Of a DNA stretch of 64,000 bases, positions 50,813 to 63,917 are shown one piece after another. The position numbers and the translations under genes are program-made. Positions within the stretch are counted from its first letter, which is position 1. Each line of letters starts with the position of its first letter. This DNA is from Nyssa sinensis (taxonomy: Eukaryota > Streptophyta > Magnoliopsida > Cornales > Nyssaceae). Under the pieces are notes generated by a model, which saw only the letters and a list, made by a program, of their open reading frames with translations, did not search any database and was not told the origin of the DNA. The stretch is from contig CM018051.1 of the NCBI GenBank assembly GCA_008638375.1, positions 36,301,240 to 36,365,239 on the forward strand, written 5' to 3'.

Positions 50813-51079
50813 AGTGGCTTTTAGGTAGCCCGATTAATCTATCAAGAGGTTTGTGTCTACTAAACTTAACCACAATTCTAAGGCATAATGCCTAATGAAA
50901 ATACATGGTATACATGAACACATATCTTCGAATTGTACACTTCTTTAGAAATTGACGTAATTGTGAGGCTTCTTGACTCTTCACTTCATGACTAGTTGTA
51001 AACCACATAACTTTACATTGACTCAACAAATATTCTCTGAACAATTACAACCATTTGGAAAAAAATTACTCATAATTAA
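50813..51079. other. AT-rich spacer, no gene seen
   Basis: No coding sequence, terminal repeat or RNA gene is recognised between the solo LTR and the copia gag remnant. Confidence 0.4.
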
Positions 51080-51792
51080 ATTTCTTAGTTACATAAGTTA
51101 GCTCATCATCAAAAGTTGATCATTATTATCAATAAATTTTAACGTTAAACCCTTTAATTTCTTTTGTAGCTTAAGAATCAGTTCATAGGTTTAAGGGCAC
51201 CTACTAATTCATCATCCTAAATGTATTTAAGTCTTTATACTTTTCCATGGTAGTAGCCTTAGGTTTAAACTATCTGGTAACAATCTTAAAATTTTCTTGA
51301 CTATTTTGTGTTCTTACTTTACGAAGATTATGACATTGAATTATAATCTCATTTAACCTAGTATATAATTCTGTAAATATTTCATGTTCTCTAATTTAAT
51401 TCTCTCAAATTATGTTATGAGGAACTATAATTTAGTGTTTTTTTACCGTATTAGTACTTTCATAGGTAACTCTAAACACATTCAAAAGCTTTTTTTTGCA
51501 GTAGTAAAAGCAGAGATCCTTTAGAACCCACTTGGGGTAACTCTAGAAATATAGAATTTAAAGCCTTAGAGTTGTAGTTTGTAGTATAAAGTTATGTTAT
51601 AGCTTAGGAAGATTTAGGTTTTGGTGTGACAACGCCATCCTTTTCGTCATAGGGTGACATCTACTTATCATCTACAACCATCCAAACATTTTCATCTAGG
51701 GATTGTTGGAAAATTGTCATACAAGTTTTCTAATAGAAAAAGTTATAGCCATTAAAGGTTTGAGCATGATTAATGAATTTTTTAGAGGCCAT
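51080..51792 (-). pseudogene. Ty1/copia gag remnant
   Basis: From the ATG at 51792 the minus strand reads MASKKFINHAQTFNGYNFFY, then KTCMTIFQQSLDENVWMVVD and DGVVTPKPKSS, the start of copia Gag. Further down, EIFTELYTRLNEII and FKPKATTMEKYKDLNTF match the later UBN2-type gag region. Several codons, including the conserved Trp codons, are now stops, and frame changes occur. A primer-site-like TTGGTATTAGAG lies just upstream at 51833-51844, as expected. The pol genes that should follow are absent. Confidence 0.75.
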
Positions 51793-51832
51793 ATTTTTAA
51801 AGGTACCGATTTAAATATTTATTGAAATCCTA

Positions 51833-51844
51833 CTCTAATACCAA
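51833..51844 (-). other. Degenerate copia primer binding site
   Basis: The minus strand reads TTGGTATTAGAG, one change from TTGGTATCAGAG (tRNA-Met primer), 41 bases before the gag start codon. It marks where an upstream LTR would have ended; that LTR's far edge is not visible. Confidence 0.6.
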
Positions 51845-52660
51845 TTAAGGTGATTTAGAATTATAATTATTCAATTAAAATATTAATTTAATTACTTACT
51901 TTCTCCACAGAGTTATGTTTAGGTTGATTAATTAGAAAAATTAATTTAATTAATTGCGTTCTCCATAGAGTTACACAAATAGCCCAAATAATCTTTCTAA
52001 TTAATCAACCTAAATTAATTAGATAGGAATCGTGAACTTAAGTAAGTAAACCAAGTATTCAAATAGACTTTAAAATAGTACTAGGACTTACTTGATGAAA
52101 GATCGTGATTGGTGAAGGGCTTAAACTCATCAAATGTACGGCCAAGTTCTTAAAATAAAACAAAATATAAAGCAAGATAAATAAGACAATAATAAAACAT
52201 GAGAAACATGGGGCTTCACGTGGGATCCGGTTGGACTTCTTCCTGCCGATGATGGAGGAGATGGCTTATCATCAATGAGCCATTCAAGGTTTGACACACG
52301 CACTCGCACAAGTGATGCGGCTCTAGTTCCACATGAGTGATGAGTGATATTTTGCAGTGAGGTTTACCTGCATTTTTTGCACATTCATCAGCTACATGTA
52401 CTCATTGACAGGTTTATTCCTTTTTTCTTATTGTTACTATTCTTTTTAGGATTTAAAATAGATATATTGTTTGCGTTGATATCATCAATATTTTCATTAC
52501 AATATGTTTATTATCATTGTTATGTATTTGTTATCTCTTATGCATGCTTGTATTCATGCTTATGTTTCTCCTTTCATGTTCTTACTTGGTTGATTCCTAT
52601 ATATTTATAAACTACTCCTCCTCAATATGTGCACAAAGTAACTCCCCTTTACTAAGTGCT

Positions 52661-52694
<34 letters not shown>

Positions 52695-52860
52695 TCATGT
52701 GATTGAGATAGCATGTACTTTCACTTATATTGGTCATGAAATTTGATTACATGGTTACCTTGTTTATTGTACCTTGATTGTATCTTGATTTCCATTTAGT
52801 CTCGTGATTTCATTATATTTCACTTGATATGATCTCATGTGGTATAGTTTAGTTTGTTTT
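51845..52860. other. AT-rich DNA, possibly an old copia LTR
   Basis: From its position next to the primer site this should include the LTR of the minus-strand copia copy, but I cannot set its ends. A TA microsatellite lies at about 52664-52691. No gene is seen. Confidence 0.35.
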
Positions 52861-54684
52861 TGTTAGGACAACCGGGTCCATTGTTGTAATTGGCTAATCT
52901 AGTTTTGACAAAACGTGTTTCAATATAATCACTACATTAGTCATAGGTTTAGAGTATCTCAATACCCGTTCTATGCCAAGAAGGCTCAAGCTTCATTGTT
53001 GTGATCTACTGTCGGTCGTCAAGCTTCTTGAATGGTAATTGGGTAATTTGGACTTTTGCTGTGATTTGGATCTCACACACTTACACATTGTATCCATAGC
53101 ATAATAAACTATTTTATATCATCATCTGTGAAGTGATCTTGTGATTGTGAAATAGATTTTTCAAACAAGCATATTTCAAACACTTAGGGATTTAATTTCA
53201 CAAGGCAAGCAAAGAATGAGCACTTTCTGCTGCTTGTTCGAGCAAACCTAGTGGCTCGTTCGAACGAACAACTAAAAGGTCATTTGTTCATTCTCATTCA
53301 TTCGAAAGGTCTGAATTCAAACGAAGAGCTACAACCTCAAAGTTTTGCTGTTTAAAACTCCTTCCATGTTCGTTTAAACAAATTAGCTAGTCGTTCGAAC
53401 GAGTACTATGTAAAAATAGTTTTTCAAACTATTTGAGATCCGATCTTCACACAATAAATACACGAAAATTCAGTTTTGTGCGAAGAGGGAAGAGAGAAAA
53501 TAGGACATTGAGCGTTCATCATTGTGAGAGCCCTAGAATTCCCAGAGCTAAGAGCTTCCATTGAAAAACTTCATGTATATTCCATATCATGCCTTTCTCT
53601 ATTAATTTCACCAATTGATTTTGATAAATTTCACATGATTCTAATCACATCAAAAAGCCCCCTATTCACATTCTCACTATTGGAGAAGAGAGTTCAAGCT
53701 TAAGGATTCGAAGTTGAGTAATCAGTTGTTACCGAGGTTGTGTGGATTCACAATTGTGAAAGGCCCAATCAAAAGAGTCTGAGACCAAAAGAGGATCCGG
53801 TTGTATGAAGAGTTCATCTATGGGTAGCTTGTGGATTCAAGGGAAGTTGACTGTGTGAATGTATAGAACGGTGCTAGAGGTACATAAACCGTGTCAAGTT
53901 TACGTGTAATTCAATCTCAATCATAATGAATTATTTCCCCGAGCATTGGCCAGCTTTGGAGTTTTCCACCAAGGAAAGTTTTCCAAGGTGGTTTCTCCAT
54001 CATAGGAAAGTTTTCTAAGGTGATTTCTCCATCATCATTGTGGTTTGCACTCTTCTTTCTTTATGTGTTTACAATTCGTAATTTTATAGATACACTTGCT
54101 TCCGCTAACTTGACAATTTAGGTCTTCATAATTTTGTTCATAGAAATTGGAATTGATAATTGAGAATCGTGATTGGAAAAATTGAATTGTGAATTGAATT
54201 GGTGAATTGTTAATTGATCACATAGTTGAATTTTGAGTTGAATTAAATAATTTATATTTATATTGAAATTGTGAATCAATTAGGCTCAATTGAATAGAAT
54301 GATTTGATCAACACTAAATGATTGCCTATTTGAATGGCTTGGTTGGTGTTGGTATATGATTTTGTTTTCTTGTTTGGTGCCAACCTAGTTGGGATGAAAC
54401 TCAAGTCTATGATACCTTTTGCACCTTCCCTTTTGATGTTATTGATTGTATCTCTTGCATACTCTTTTTCATCAATGATATTCTCTTTTGTTGTTCAAAA
54501 TAAAATGTTTGAATGGCTTGGGACAATTGATTGAATTGTAAACAATAGTTGAACATTCATTGTAGTTGCAATTCCTATATTTTCCATTTGAAGTAGTTGG
54601 TAGTGTTGTGGCTGAAGAATTGGAGATATTGAAAAATTTAGCATATCTATTCAACTCCCCCCTCTTTTTTAGGTTAGTTTCACA
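52861..54684 (+). mobile_element. Copia-like LTR, left copy of a pair
   Basis: It starts TGTTAGGACAACC and ends CTATTCAACTCCCCC ... AGGTTAGTTTCACA. The copy at 54886-56420 shares its start, end and interior words (ACAAAACGTG, GATTTGGATCTCACACACTT, GGTGGTTTCTCCATCATC). The region 53220-53410 carries repeated GTTCGAACGAAC palindromes. No clear target duplication is seen. Confidence 0.65.
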
Positions 54685-54885
54685 CCAAGACCTAAGGAAA
54701 TAACAGTTGTGCAGGAAATATGTTGACTATTTTTTTAGCATTACCAGGTGACTTGTATAGTATAGAATACTAGATCAAAATGTATAATTTCCTTATTTTT
54801 GGCTCTTTAGAGGTTACATATTTTGATGCATTGTATTCTTGTACTATTTGGTGCAGTTTTGTCATAGATTGCCAAAGGGAAAGTT
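54685..54885 (+). other. Remnant interior with polypurine-like end
   Basis: Only about 200 bp separate the paired LTRs. The end, TTTGTCATAGATTGCCAAAG followed by GGAAAG just before TGTTAGG, resembles the sequence preceding the 3' LTR in copia elements. Almost all of the interior is therefore deleted. Confidence 0.5.
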
Positions 54886-56420
54886 TGTTAGGACCAAGGG
54901 GCCCGATATTGTAATTGGGTAATTTGAGCTGACAAAACGTGCTTTGATTTAATCGTTGCATTAGTCCTAGGATTAGATTATCTCGATGCTCGTTCTGCTT
55001 TAAGACAATCCAAGCTTCATTGTCGTGCATATCTACCAGCCGACTTGGTTCATGAATGGTAAATTGGGTAATTTAGACTTTTGTTTTACTTTGGATCTCA
55101 CACACTTGCACATTGCATGCATTGCATATAATAGACATCATATCATCATGTGTGTAGTTGCCTTGTGATTGTGAATTTTTTTTTTAAAAAAATGCATATG
55201 TCAAAACACTTAGGAAAATTGAGATCACAAGATAAACAGATGATGAGCAACTTTCTGTTGCTCATTCGAACGAACCAAATAGCTCGTTTAAACGAACAAC
55301 AGAAGGTTCGTTTTTGCCCATTCCTATTCGGTCGATAAGACTGTGTCAAACGAAGAGCTACAACCTCCACATTTGCTCGTTTGATGTTCATTCGAATAAA
55401 GAGGTGCTCGTTTGAACAATCAATGATTCGTTCGAACGAACACTGTGCGAAAACATAAAATTTTCTATTTTCAAGCCTCTTTTGAGATCCGATCTCACTA
55501 ATATAAAATCAAGAAAATTTAGTTTCTATTCTATGAGAACATAGTGAGAGAGAGTTCAAATTGTGAGAGTTATATACTTGAGAGATCTTAGAGCTTTTAT
55601 GAGTAAACATTCATAATTGTAGATCATTCATATCTCTACTCTTATCATTCATTGATTTTGATCACATCATATGATCCAAGTCAATTCAAAGAGTCTCAAT
55701 TCCATGTTAATTCACCATTGAAGAGTTTTGAGTTCAACCTTGAGGATTCATTGTTGAGCAATCGAAGGAGTCCATGGTTATGAGGATTTGCAATTGTGAA
55801 ATGGCCCGATCAGAAGATTCTGAGACCATGAGGAGCGTCCGGTTATATGAAGATTTCGAATATGGAGAGCTTGTGGATTCAAGGGAGATTGAAGACGTGA
55901 ACGGGTAGAACAGAGGTTAAGGTTGGCTTTGAAGTTTTCCACCGCAGATAGTTTTCCGTGGTGGTTTCTCCATCATCACTTCAGTTTGCAATTTCTCTTA
56001 CTTTTCATACTTTACAATTTTTAATTTTCTTGAATTGAATGCTTCTGCTAAATTGATATTTAGGTTTTCATGAATTATGAAACTTGATCATCTATTGAGT
56101 AATTAAAAACCTTAATTGTGAAATTGGAGTTTTAATTGAATTGTGTAATTGAAAATTTATCACTTAATCTAATTTCTACTTGAATTGTAAAATTGATATT
56201 GAAATTAGATTAGAGGATCAATTAGGCTTATGTTGAATGGTATGCTTTTCAAACACTACTAAATTATTAAATTGGATATATTGTGTTTTTGATTGAATTT
56301 ACAATTCATATATTTTTCCATTTTAATAGTTATTAGTGTTGTGGTTGAAAAATTGAAAGAATCAAAAAAGTTGTACATACCTATTCAACCCCCCCTGCCC
56401 CCTTGTAGGTTAGTTTCACA
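54886..56420 (+). mobile_element. Copia-like LTR, right copy of a pair
   Basis: It starts TGTTAGGACCAAGG and ends CTATTCAACCCCCCC ... AGGTTAGTTTCACA. It aligns with 52861-54684 over most of its length with many differences and indels, so the pair is old. The palindromes TTCGTTCGAACGAAC recur at 55250-55445. Confidence 0.65.
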
Positions 56421-56429
56421 CCACAGGAC

Positions 56430-57360
56430 CAACCAACACAACTCATCTGATGCATACATTCTTACGTAAAGACTAGATTGTCCTTAATTATTCAAATTTT
56501 TGGCACGTCATTTAAACAACATTGTACATCTAATATCATCATATACTTAAGATACATCAAAGCTCAACTATAGAAATTTATCAGCATCATTAATAACTAT
56601 TGACATAAGAACTTATCTACAAATACATATCACCAAGCCATCATAGTTTCTTACATAACATAAATCAATTGCATACTCACATCTCCATTTAAGCTAACAT
56701 AGCTAATTTTAGTCTCTACATTAGATCATTGCTTACTTATCATTGCCTTGCACTTAGTTGACTTCTTTACCTTAGCTTTACTCTTTTTTAAATTACCTAA
56801 AAGGTGGAGATGGGATTTGGGGTGAGCAAACTTAAGCTCAGTGAATAAATCCGTGACTCTGCCAATGGTTTTTGAAACCTAGAGTAACAAGGATTTCTTT
56901 TGATAAAAGCAGGTTATGCAAAGCATTGTATTCAAAATATGATTATATAAAAAATCGTAACAATATGCATTATTTCGTAGCAAACCATATTTTACTCAAG
57001 TTGTCATGCTCAAAAGGATAGTTGCATGATAAATAACATTTTATGCACTTCATTTTCCTTCAAAACTTCATTGATAAAACATGATATGCCTACATTTCAA
57101 AGTTCCCAAAGGTTTCCATGATAATATAATAGTAATGTAACAAAAGATGCCCATTAAATCATCAAATTAGAGTATGTCCACTCAGCATCCATGATACACA
57201 TATAGCGTAAAAGAGTTCTATACAAATTTTCTAGTATCCTCCCCGACATGGACAACAAATTTTCAAGTATCGTCCCCCGACATGGACTACAAATTATCAA
57301 GTATCACCCCCTGACGTGGACTAGGTACCAACCCCTTACGGCCAATCTACCAAGGCATCT
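56430..57360 (-). mobile_element. Gypsy LTR fragment, reverse orientation
   Basis: The minus-strand reading of 56825-56860 gives ATTCACTGAGCTTAAGTTTG, the conserved block found near the 3' part of the solo LTRs. A three-copy tandem of about 45 bp containing CCCCGACATGGACTACAAAT lies at 57215-57330, in the place of the tandem blocks of those LTRs. No end is defined. Confidence 0.4.
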
Positions 57361-57714
57361 AATTAAACTTAAGTTAGCTCATAACAGAATACCCAACATT
57401 TTTTAGGTATACTCCAAAAGAAAGAAAAAGGTCCAATAAGTTCTCGTGAGAAGTATTCGGGAAATAGAACTATAAAAGTTAGAGCTTTTTTTGTGTTTTG
57501 CTTAGTTGAACTTGTACTAGTTGATGTTTCAAGAATATTTTCATTGAATGACATGTGCCAAGAATTTGATGCGTTAAATTGATGTTATTATTAAGTGAAA
57601 GATTGTAATGTAATTGATGGTATTCGATACACGATTGTGCTGTACTAGATGTTTGGTTAAAATAGTTCTTGATTCTATTATGTTGAGTTTAGCTTGGTTT
57701 GGAAGGCTTTTGTT

Positions 57715-57760
57715 CGTCGCATTCCCTAATCTCATAGAAGATGAGGTTCAGGGTGTGACA
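57715..57760 (+). mobile_element. 3' terminus of a gypsy LTR fragment
   Basis: ATTCCCTAATCTCATAGAAG followed by ATGAGGTTCAGGGTGTGACA resembles the terminal signature of the solo LTRs at 50771-50807 and 45460-45495. The start of this LTR is not seen. Confidence 0.45.
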
Positions 57761-60254
57761 AAAACCTTCATGGGAAAGAAAACCCACCACTGTTAGCAAG
57801 TATATCCACTAATAGACCAATTCGTACAAGAAACAGACTACTAATCACTAACCTATTACGCTCCCTCTAGTAGAGTTTACACATTAGTTTATCCTCCATG
57901 TAATCTTTTACATTTTTCTCTTGCCTATCGATTGTTCTTCTTAGCTATTCATTTATGTAGTAAACACTTTATTTCAGCCACAATCTAACTGCTCGCAGAT
58001 CTACACTACCTGGTATACAACACTCACGCAATAGTCTATAAGTGTGTCATAAATTCTCTTTTAACAAAAACCCTCACAATTATCTTAGTAAAGAATGGAC
58101 TATATTGAATCCAAAGTGTTAATTTCAACAAGTATTCTAATTTGAGAATTTCTCTATATGAATGCAAGTTATACATTTTATAATGAAAATCTCGTCATTA
58201 TACAATGCCAAACTCATCATAACATAAACGTTCACTCCTAACCCTAACCAAAATCGAGTTAAGGAACCAATCATATTCTTGCAATTTTTATACGTGTTCG
58301 AAGAAATAATTATTTATCATTAAGAAGGTATGATGAGTTCAAAAGGTAGTCAAACGAGTTGGAACGATTAATGTATTATTTTTCAAAATATTTTCAGTTT
58401 CAAAATTAAAAAATTCCAAAATCTACCAAACACATAAAGGATATAAATTAGCAAATTTTTAAACCTATAGTCAAAACTAAAAAGTGTCTAACCTATTTAA
58501 CATTAAAACTTAAGTCCCACGAATCATAAGATGAAAAACTAAACGCGCACACATCTTACAAATACACCTAATGTGAATACATAACGTGCATGCGTGTTTA
58601 TACCTTTCTTGTATCAATTCTGAAATTTTAATATGTTATCAATATTGATCATCTTCATAAGTATACAACTGTAATTAAGTCTACCTCAATCAAGTATTCA
58701 TAAAATTGATTGACTAACAGTTTATCAACAGTAAAACTCAACCTAATATAACAATTATAGACTTAATAGTAACTTTTAGAATGAATTGCTAATGCATACA
58801 TTGAAAAAGAAAATTTTTCAATTGATTAAATACAAATTTTTCACACAATCTGCTTGGAAAAAGTCACACTTGAAGTAGAGGTTTTGATTGGTTTCAGAAT
58901 TCAAATTTCCCAAATGATATATATAATTGTATATGACATTCTAGACTTTTGCCCCATAAATGAAATAAGCTTGAACCTCATAAGTTGAATTGAAAATATA
59001 GTTGGATATATAAAAGTTGTACCAAACTGAAATGAGAACAAAAATCTAAACTAAATGACGGTCAAGAGTTTTCTTAGAAAAGTAATATTTGAATGTTCAA
59101 ATTTTGATAGTCTAATGGTATTTAAACACTCACATAGAATGAACTTTCTTGATAAATAATAATGATGGTTCCTCCTATGTAAGTATTAGACAATATTTGA
59201 ATACCAAATATTTGAGCATTGAATCATTGTTGTATCTTAAAAACAAGATGGAGTGAGCTAAGATAATGCAGTGCGAAATGGGAAGGAGAATCAAACATGT
59301 TAGAATTTTTTAGTAACCAAGAACAAATGAGACTTCTCATCCAAAGAGAACAAATATCAAATTTCTAAACAGAAATATATTATTGATAATCTGAATAATA
59401 AAGGTTACTTTACATCATATATATATATATATATATATATATGCTAAGACTACTACCAATCTGAATAAGAATTTACCAATTCTTATAGTAGTCCTATTAC
59501 AATAAGGAAACTATAATAATTCTGAAAAGAGGAAAAATAAAAAATTAATAAAAATTGAACTTTTTAGAAAATAAGAAACCATATCAAACTAAGAAACTAT
59601 AATAATAAACAGACGTTAATTCGGACTTTCCTAAACAAAGTAATTGTGAAATTAAAAATTATTATAAATGACAAAAAGTTAAATTTGAGGCTTAAACGAA
59701 TTCGTTTAGTCTTGTAGTAACTTTGGTCATGACAAAACAATGAGTATTATTCATCTTACCATTTTAAATTAAAATAAAATTTTCATTTCAAAAAACATGA
59801 TTACCTATTAATACTTTTTTAAAAATAAAACTTGAAAGATTCACATTATTCTTTAAAACTTCCTCAACTAATATACATCATACGACTACCCCTGCGTACC
59901 GGTCTGGTGCTTATCTAATCTTCGGCTGTCTAAGATGACTTGGTCAACTTTGTGTTCCCAAGAATCCATGGCATTGGTTGATATGGGGTCATGGGTCAGC
60001 CATTCAGCTTTTAATTAAAGATTATTATACAGCCATGGCATTTCCTTATTATAATGACAGCTATGATTGTCTTTCACACATTTTATTTTAGAAAATAATT
60101 CATATATATTTAAATGAGAAAAAATATTTGGGTGTTAGTGCGGAGGCTATGCTTACTAATTAAACGACCATTGCCAATTTCAAGGTTCTATTTAAAACTT
60201 AATGACTTGCTAACTGATGAATATACTTTAAAGAGTTATTTAATGCGAATAAGC

Positions 60255-60294
<40 letters not shown>

Positions 60295-60690
60295 TGTGGG
60301 GCCATTCGATCTTCAAAATCTTGTTTGACCGATATATGCAGAGGATCTCTCAAAGCGGGATCCTGCCTCATCGTGTAGAAAACTTAATATGCCCTTATCT
60401 TAGATTAAAGTTGAAGAAAGGTATTAACGCTGGTAATGTTATAAATCGAAGCCCTACGGTCTTTGAATTATAATTGCCGAAATCAAATTTTCTCAAGCAG
60501 ATAAGTCTATGATAGACTTTAGTATAAAATCCTTGAGAGAATGTGAATCAGATATTTATAATAAGTCGGCCTAGTTAATCCAATCACGGTACTGATCTTG
60601 CCCTGTCAACTGGGCTCCACTTCAAAAGCTGGGGTGAAAAAGAAAGGAGGATCCTGGATCCTTCATTATTAGAAGGAAAAACTTATTTCT

Positions 60691-60727
<37 letters not shown>

Positions 60728-61000
60728 TTAATTATATTTTTAATATAAGATCGTATCTTATTTTACAGTATAATTTTAAAAAGCATCACTTAATGATATA
60801 TCAAATTAAAAATAAAAATTAAGGATATGTAGTATTATTCTTACTAGAAAATATAGTAATATTAGAGATTTTTAATTTATATTTTTAATTATAATCTTTA
60901 TGTAATGTGTGATTATATGATACTTTTAAAATTGAATCCAAAAATATCACGTAAGGGACACATCACATATAATTAAAGATATCTGATGCTGCATTTTTTG
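57761..61000. other. AT-rich intergenic DNA, no gene recognised
   Basis: I see no coding sequence, tRNA or terminal repeat that I can support. There are TA microsatellites at about 59417-59441 and 60695-60724, and a combined TA/GT tract at 60247-60295. The open frame at 60114-60473 runs through that microsatellite and is not credible. Confidence 0.4.
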
Positions 61001-61820
61001 ACTCACAATAGGTGTGGGCTCCGTGACCTATAGAACACTCAGAAAGACGATCAGAGGTCCACCGGATTGGCTCCGGCGGTAGCCGCTCCGATGCTTAAGT
61101 AAGTAAAAGGAATTGAAAGACTGTATTGAAAGCCAAAGAATGAGCATGAAAATAAAGCGTGCCTTTAGGGTTTAATTTATAGACCGTGGCTTTCCTAAGT
61201 TGATTAGGATTCGGAGCCATGATTGTAGGGATTTGATCATCGGAGATTGCAGTTACCTTGTTGAGTATCGCATAGAGATAACCATAGATGGTAGTTTTCT
61301 TGTTGAAGACTGCTTCCTTATTCCCTGCTCGGCATCCGCTAAGGCGGTGACGAGGTCTGGAATGTTGGTCTGGACCCTGTGATCAGTACGAAGACCCTTG
61401 TCCGGATATATGTGCTCTGAAGGCATATGTTCGGTTACTTCCGACCTTTTGTGATGATCCGGATGCTTGAGCTTTTAGTCATTGGCTGAGTGAGAACCGT
61501 GTTGGCTGAGCATGAGTTGGATTATGGTCATACGTGTCACGTGCTGATTGGCCTGCTCTTTATGGTATATCAGTTACTCCCCCCCCCAAGTCCTAGTTTG
61601 ATGCTAGCAAGCAACTAGGGCTAAGCCTTTTTCGGAGAGTCATGTGTCCTGCCTGTTCTCCTTCCAAGGCAACTGTTGGGGCGCCATTTATTGCGCAACC
61701 GGAGATTAGGTCTTTTCAAGGTCATTATTTGTATTGGCTGATAGTTGGGTTTCTCGAAATCATCATTGTTCTGAATCGTCATGTCGTTTGGTCTTGGTGG
61801 GTCCCTTCTGATACTGTGCT

Positions 61821-61828
61821 TATAAATA
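61821..61828 (+). promoter_or_regulatory. TATA box of the gypsy-type gag-like gene
   Basis: TATAAATA lies about 180 bp upstream of the ATG at 62000, followed by a pyrimidine-rich leader (TTTTTTCTCTTCTCTTGC) typical of plant 5' leaders. The block at 61007-61100 (GTGGGCTCCGTGACC, GGATTGGCTCCGGCGG, CTCCGATGCTTAAGT) is of a kind I associate with LTRs of this element type. Confidence 0.55.
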
Positions 61829-61999
61829 CGGGGTGAGATTTTGAAATGATCTTTTCCCGGTCATTTTCACTATGCTAGAAGATTTTATCTGCCATTTGTT
61901 GGTTTATGCGACCTTGAAGAACACCGATTTCCTGAGTTTAGAACAGGTTCGCCTGATTTTTTCTCTTCTCTTGCTTCTTTCTTCTTAAGTCCAGGAATA

Positions 62000-63917
62000 A
62001 TGTCAGCTCCTTTTGAATCCCCAAATGTAAGTGAGGGAATAGGAAATTCTTCGGAGATGGCTGTACCGTCTCCTGTGGAAGATGTAGGTGACCTTGCTCC
62101 CGAAGATATTGGGGAGAGGCTTGTTGAACCTCCCCGTAGTCTTGGGGTTAGGATAGTTGATGCCTTTGAAGAGCCCCGAGACAGGGCTGGGGAGACCTCT
62201 GGTAGGTCTTCCCATAGAGAAGAGGGTGACAGTGCTGTTACTCAGAGCCTTCTGGACGAGTGGAGGGTAAAATACCATTTTCTCCCAAAAGTGACCTGCA
62301 GAGTTCCAAGCCCCATGGATCGTCCCCAAAATATTGAAGCTGGGGAGATTTGTGTTTATCTTGCCTGGTTCAAAATGGGTTTGAGACTCCTATTGCCGGA
62401 TTTAGTCAGGCAATTCTTTTGTTGGTACAAGCTCTGCCCTGTCGACCTGAATCTCAATAGCTGGCGGCAGCTTCTAGGGTTCATAGTATTGGGACACCAA
62501 AACAAGGTGGATGTGTCCCTTGGACTTGATCCGTAGCAATATGGATCTGAAGTTCAAACAGGCAGAAGGCCTTTTCTATATGTCCTTCGAGAAGGGGTTC
62601 CGACCCCTGTCCTCCGTTCCCACTTCCAATAAAACGTGGAAGAAGTGGTACTTCTTCGTCGGAGGAGGATGGGAGCATGAAGACTTTCAGGACGGAGAGG
62701 CCTCGCCATTCCCTCGTGCTACGGGTCATAAGGGTGAGGCTTATTCCCTTAGGTTTGCTTTAGCTTTGTTATGCCTTCCGAACTGACAAACTGATATATC
62801 ATTCCTTACTTATGTGCAGTTAAGAGTGCTTGGAGGAGGCCCGAGTTTACCGACATACTGCGAAATCAGTATCGAGTGCTGCTTTCGACTCCTGACCGGG
62901 CTCACTCTGTTATTATAACCCTGCAGAACTTGATAGCTGCTCGTTCTGCAGAGCTCAAGAAGAGGCTGACGTCGAAGTGGGCAGCCACGGAGGCTCAAGT
63001 GGTGGGGGAGGCTTCGTCCCGAGTTGAGCCTGAGCCCCCCTTGAAGTAAAAAGGAGGAGGTTGATTTCTGGCTCTCCCGAGCCAGCCCTTGCCGAGGTTG
63101 AGAAGGAGGCTGAACCTGCCATTCCTATTTCGGTTGCTCCTTCTGCCCCTTCAGCTCCGAGCAGAAGGACTAGGAAGGGGAAAGCACCTGCCGTACCATC
63201 CGAGCCGTTTGATGAGCCGGACTATCAAATTTCCAAGAAGGCATTTGACCAAATATGGGCTCGGGGCCCTCACCGATACAGAGGGGACAACCCCTCAAAG
63301 CTGATGACTGAGATGATGAATCTCCAAATGAGGGTAACTTCTGAAGTTGTTCTTGTCTTTACTGTCTGTTCATTTTGTTCAATCTAACTTATCTGTCTTA
63401 CCTTGTGTAGAGCATGCATAGTTTGGCTGCTCTGATGGTGACTCCCATGGGCCTCGAGGAGGCTGAAAAAATGAAGGCCAAAATGGACGAGATGAGGCTG
63501 GAGCTCGGAACAGCCCAATCCAAGGTTCAGACTGCTGAAGAGGGTCTGAAGGAAGCTAGCACCAACCTTGTCGTGGCAGAGTCTGAGAGGGAAATATATG
63601 CTCAGAAAGTTGAGGGGCTTCAGGCGGAGTTGGTTGAGCTTCGAAATTCCTTTGATCAGAAGGTTCAGGAGGCAGTTGATCATGCCAAGATTGAGACTGA
63701 GACAGAATTGAAAGAGGAAGTCGAACAGATGGGTAATGACTTGATCTGGTTTGGTTTTGAAAGCTTCCGAACTAGATTTCAAGCTCAGTTCCCAAGTTTT
63801 GACGTGTCGTCAATCGTTCCTCCTGAACCTGCCTCGTCTGGTCCTGACCCGTACAAGACGGCTGGAGCTACTACTCTTAATTTGGAAGAGGATCCAGGCC
63901 CTTCTAACAAGGCTTGA
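62000..63917 (+). pseudogene. Gypsy-type transposon gag-like gene (Transposase_28-like), slightly broken
   Basis: Three exons are visible: 62000-62733, 62820-63333 and 63411-63917, with good GT-AG sites. Exon 1 begins MSAPFESPNV and is acidic. It continues with LPDLVRQFFCWYKLCPVDLN and NSWRQLLGFIVLGHQ, then after a one-base frame change near 62520, SNKTWKKWYFFVGGGW. This order matches the putative gypsy-type transposon domain (PF04195-like). Exon 2 has a basic linker (RRTRKGKAPAV) and an in-frame stop plus frame change near 63048. Exon 3 is a long coiled coil from about AEKMKAKMDEM to LKEEVEQMG. Such proteins come from long gypsy-related elements; their role, probably Gag-like, is not established. 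Two lesions make this copy doubtful as a functional gene. Confidence 0.7.

Noticed and set aside
51612..51625. TTTTGGTGTGACAACG resembling an LTR end
   Set aside because: It falls inside the minus-strand copia gag at DGVVTPKP, so the similarity is a coincidence of coding sequence.
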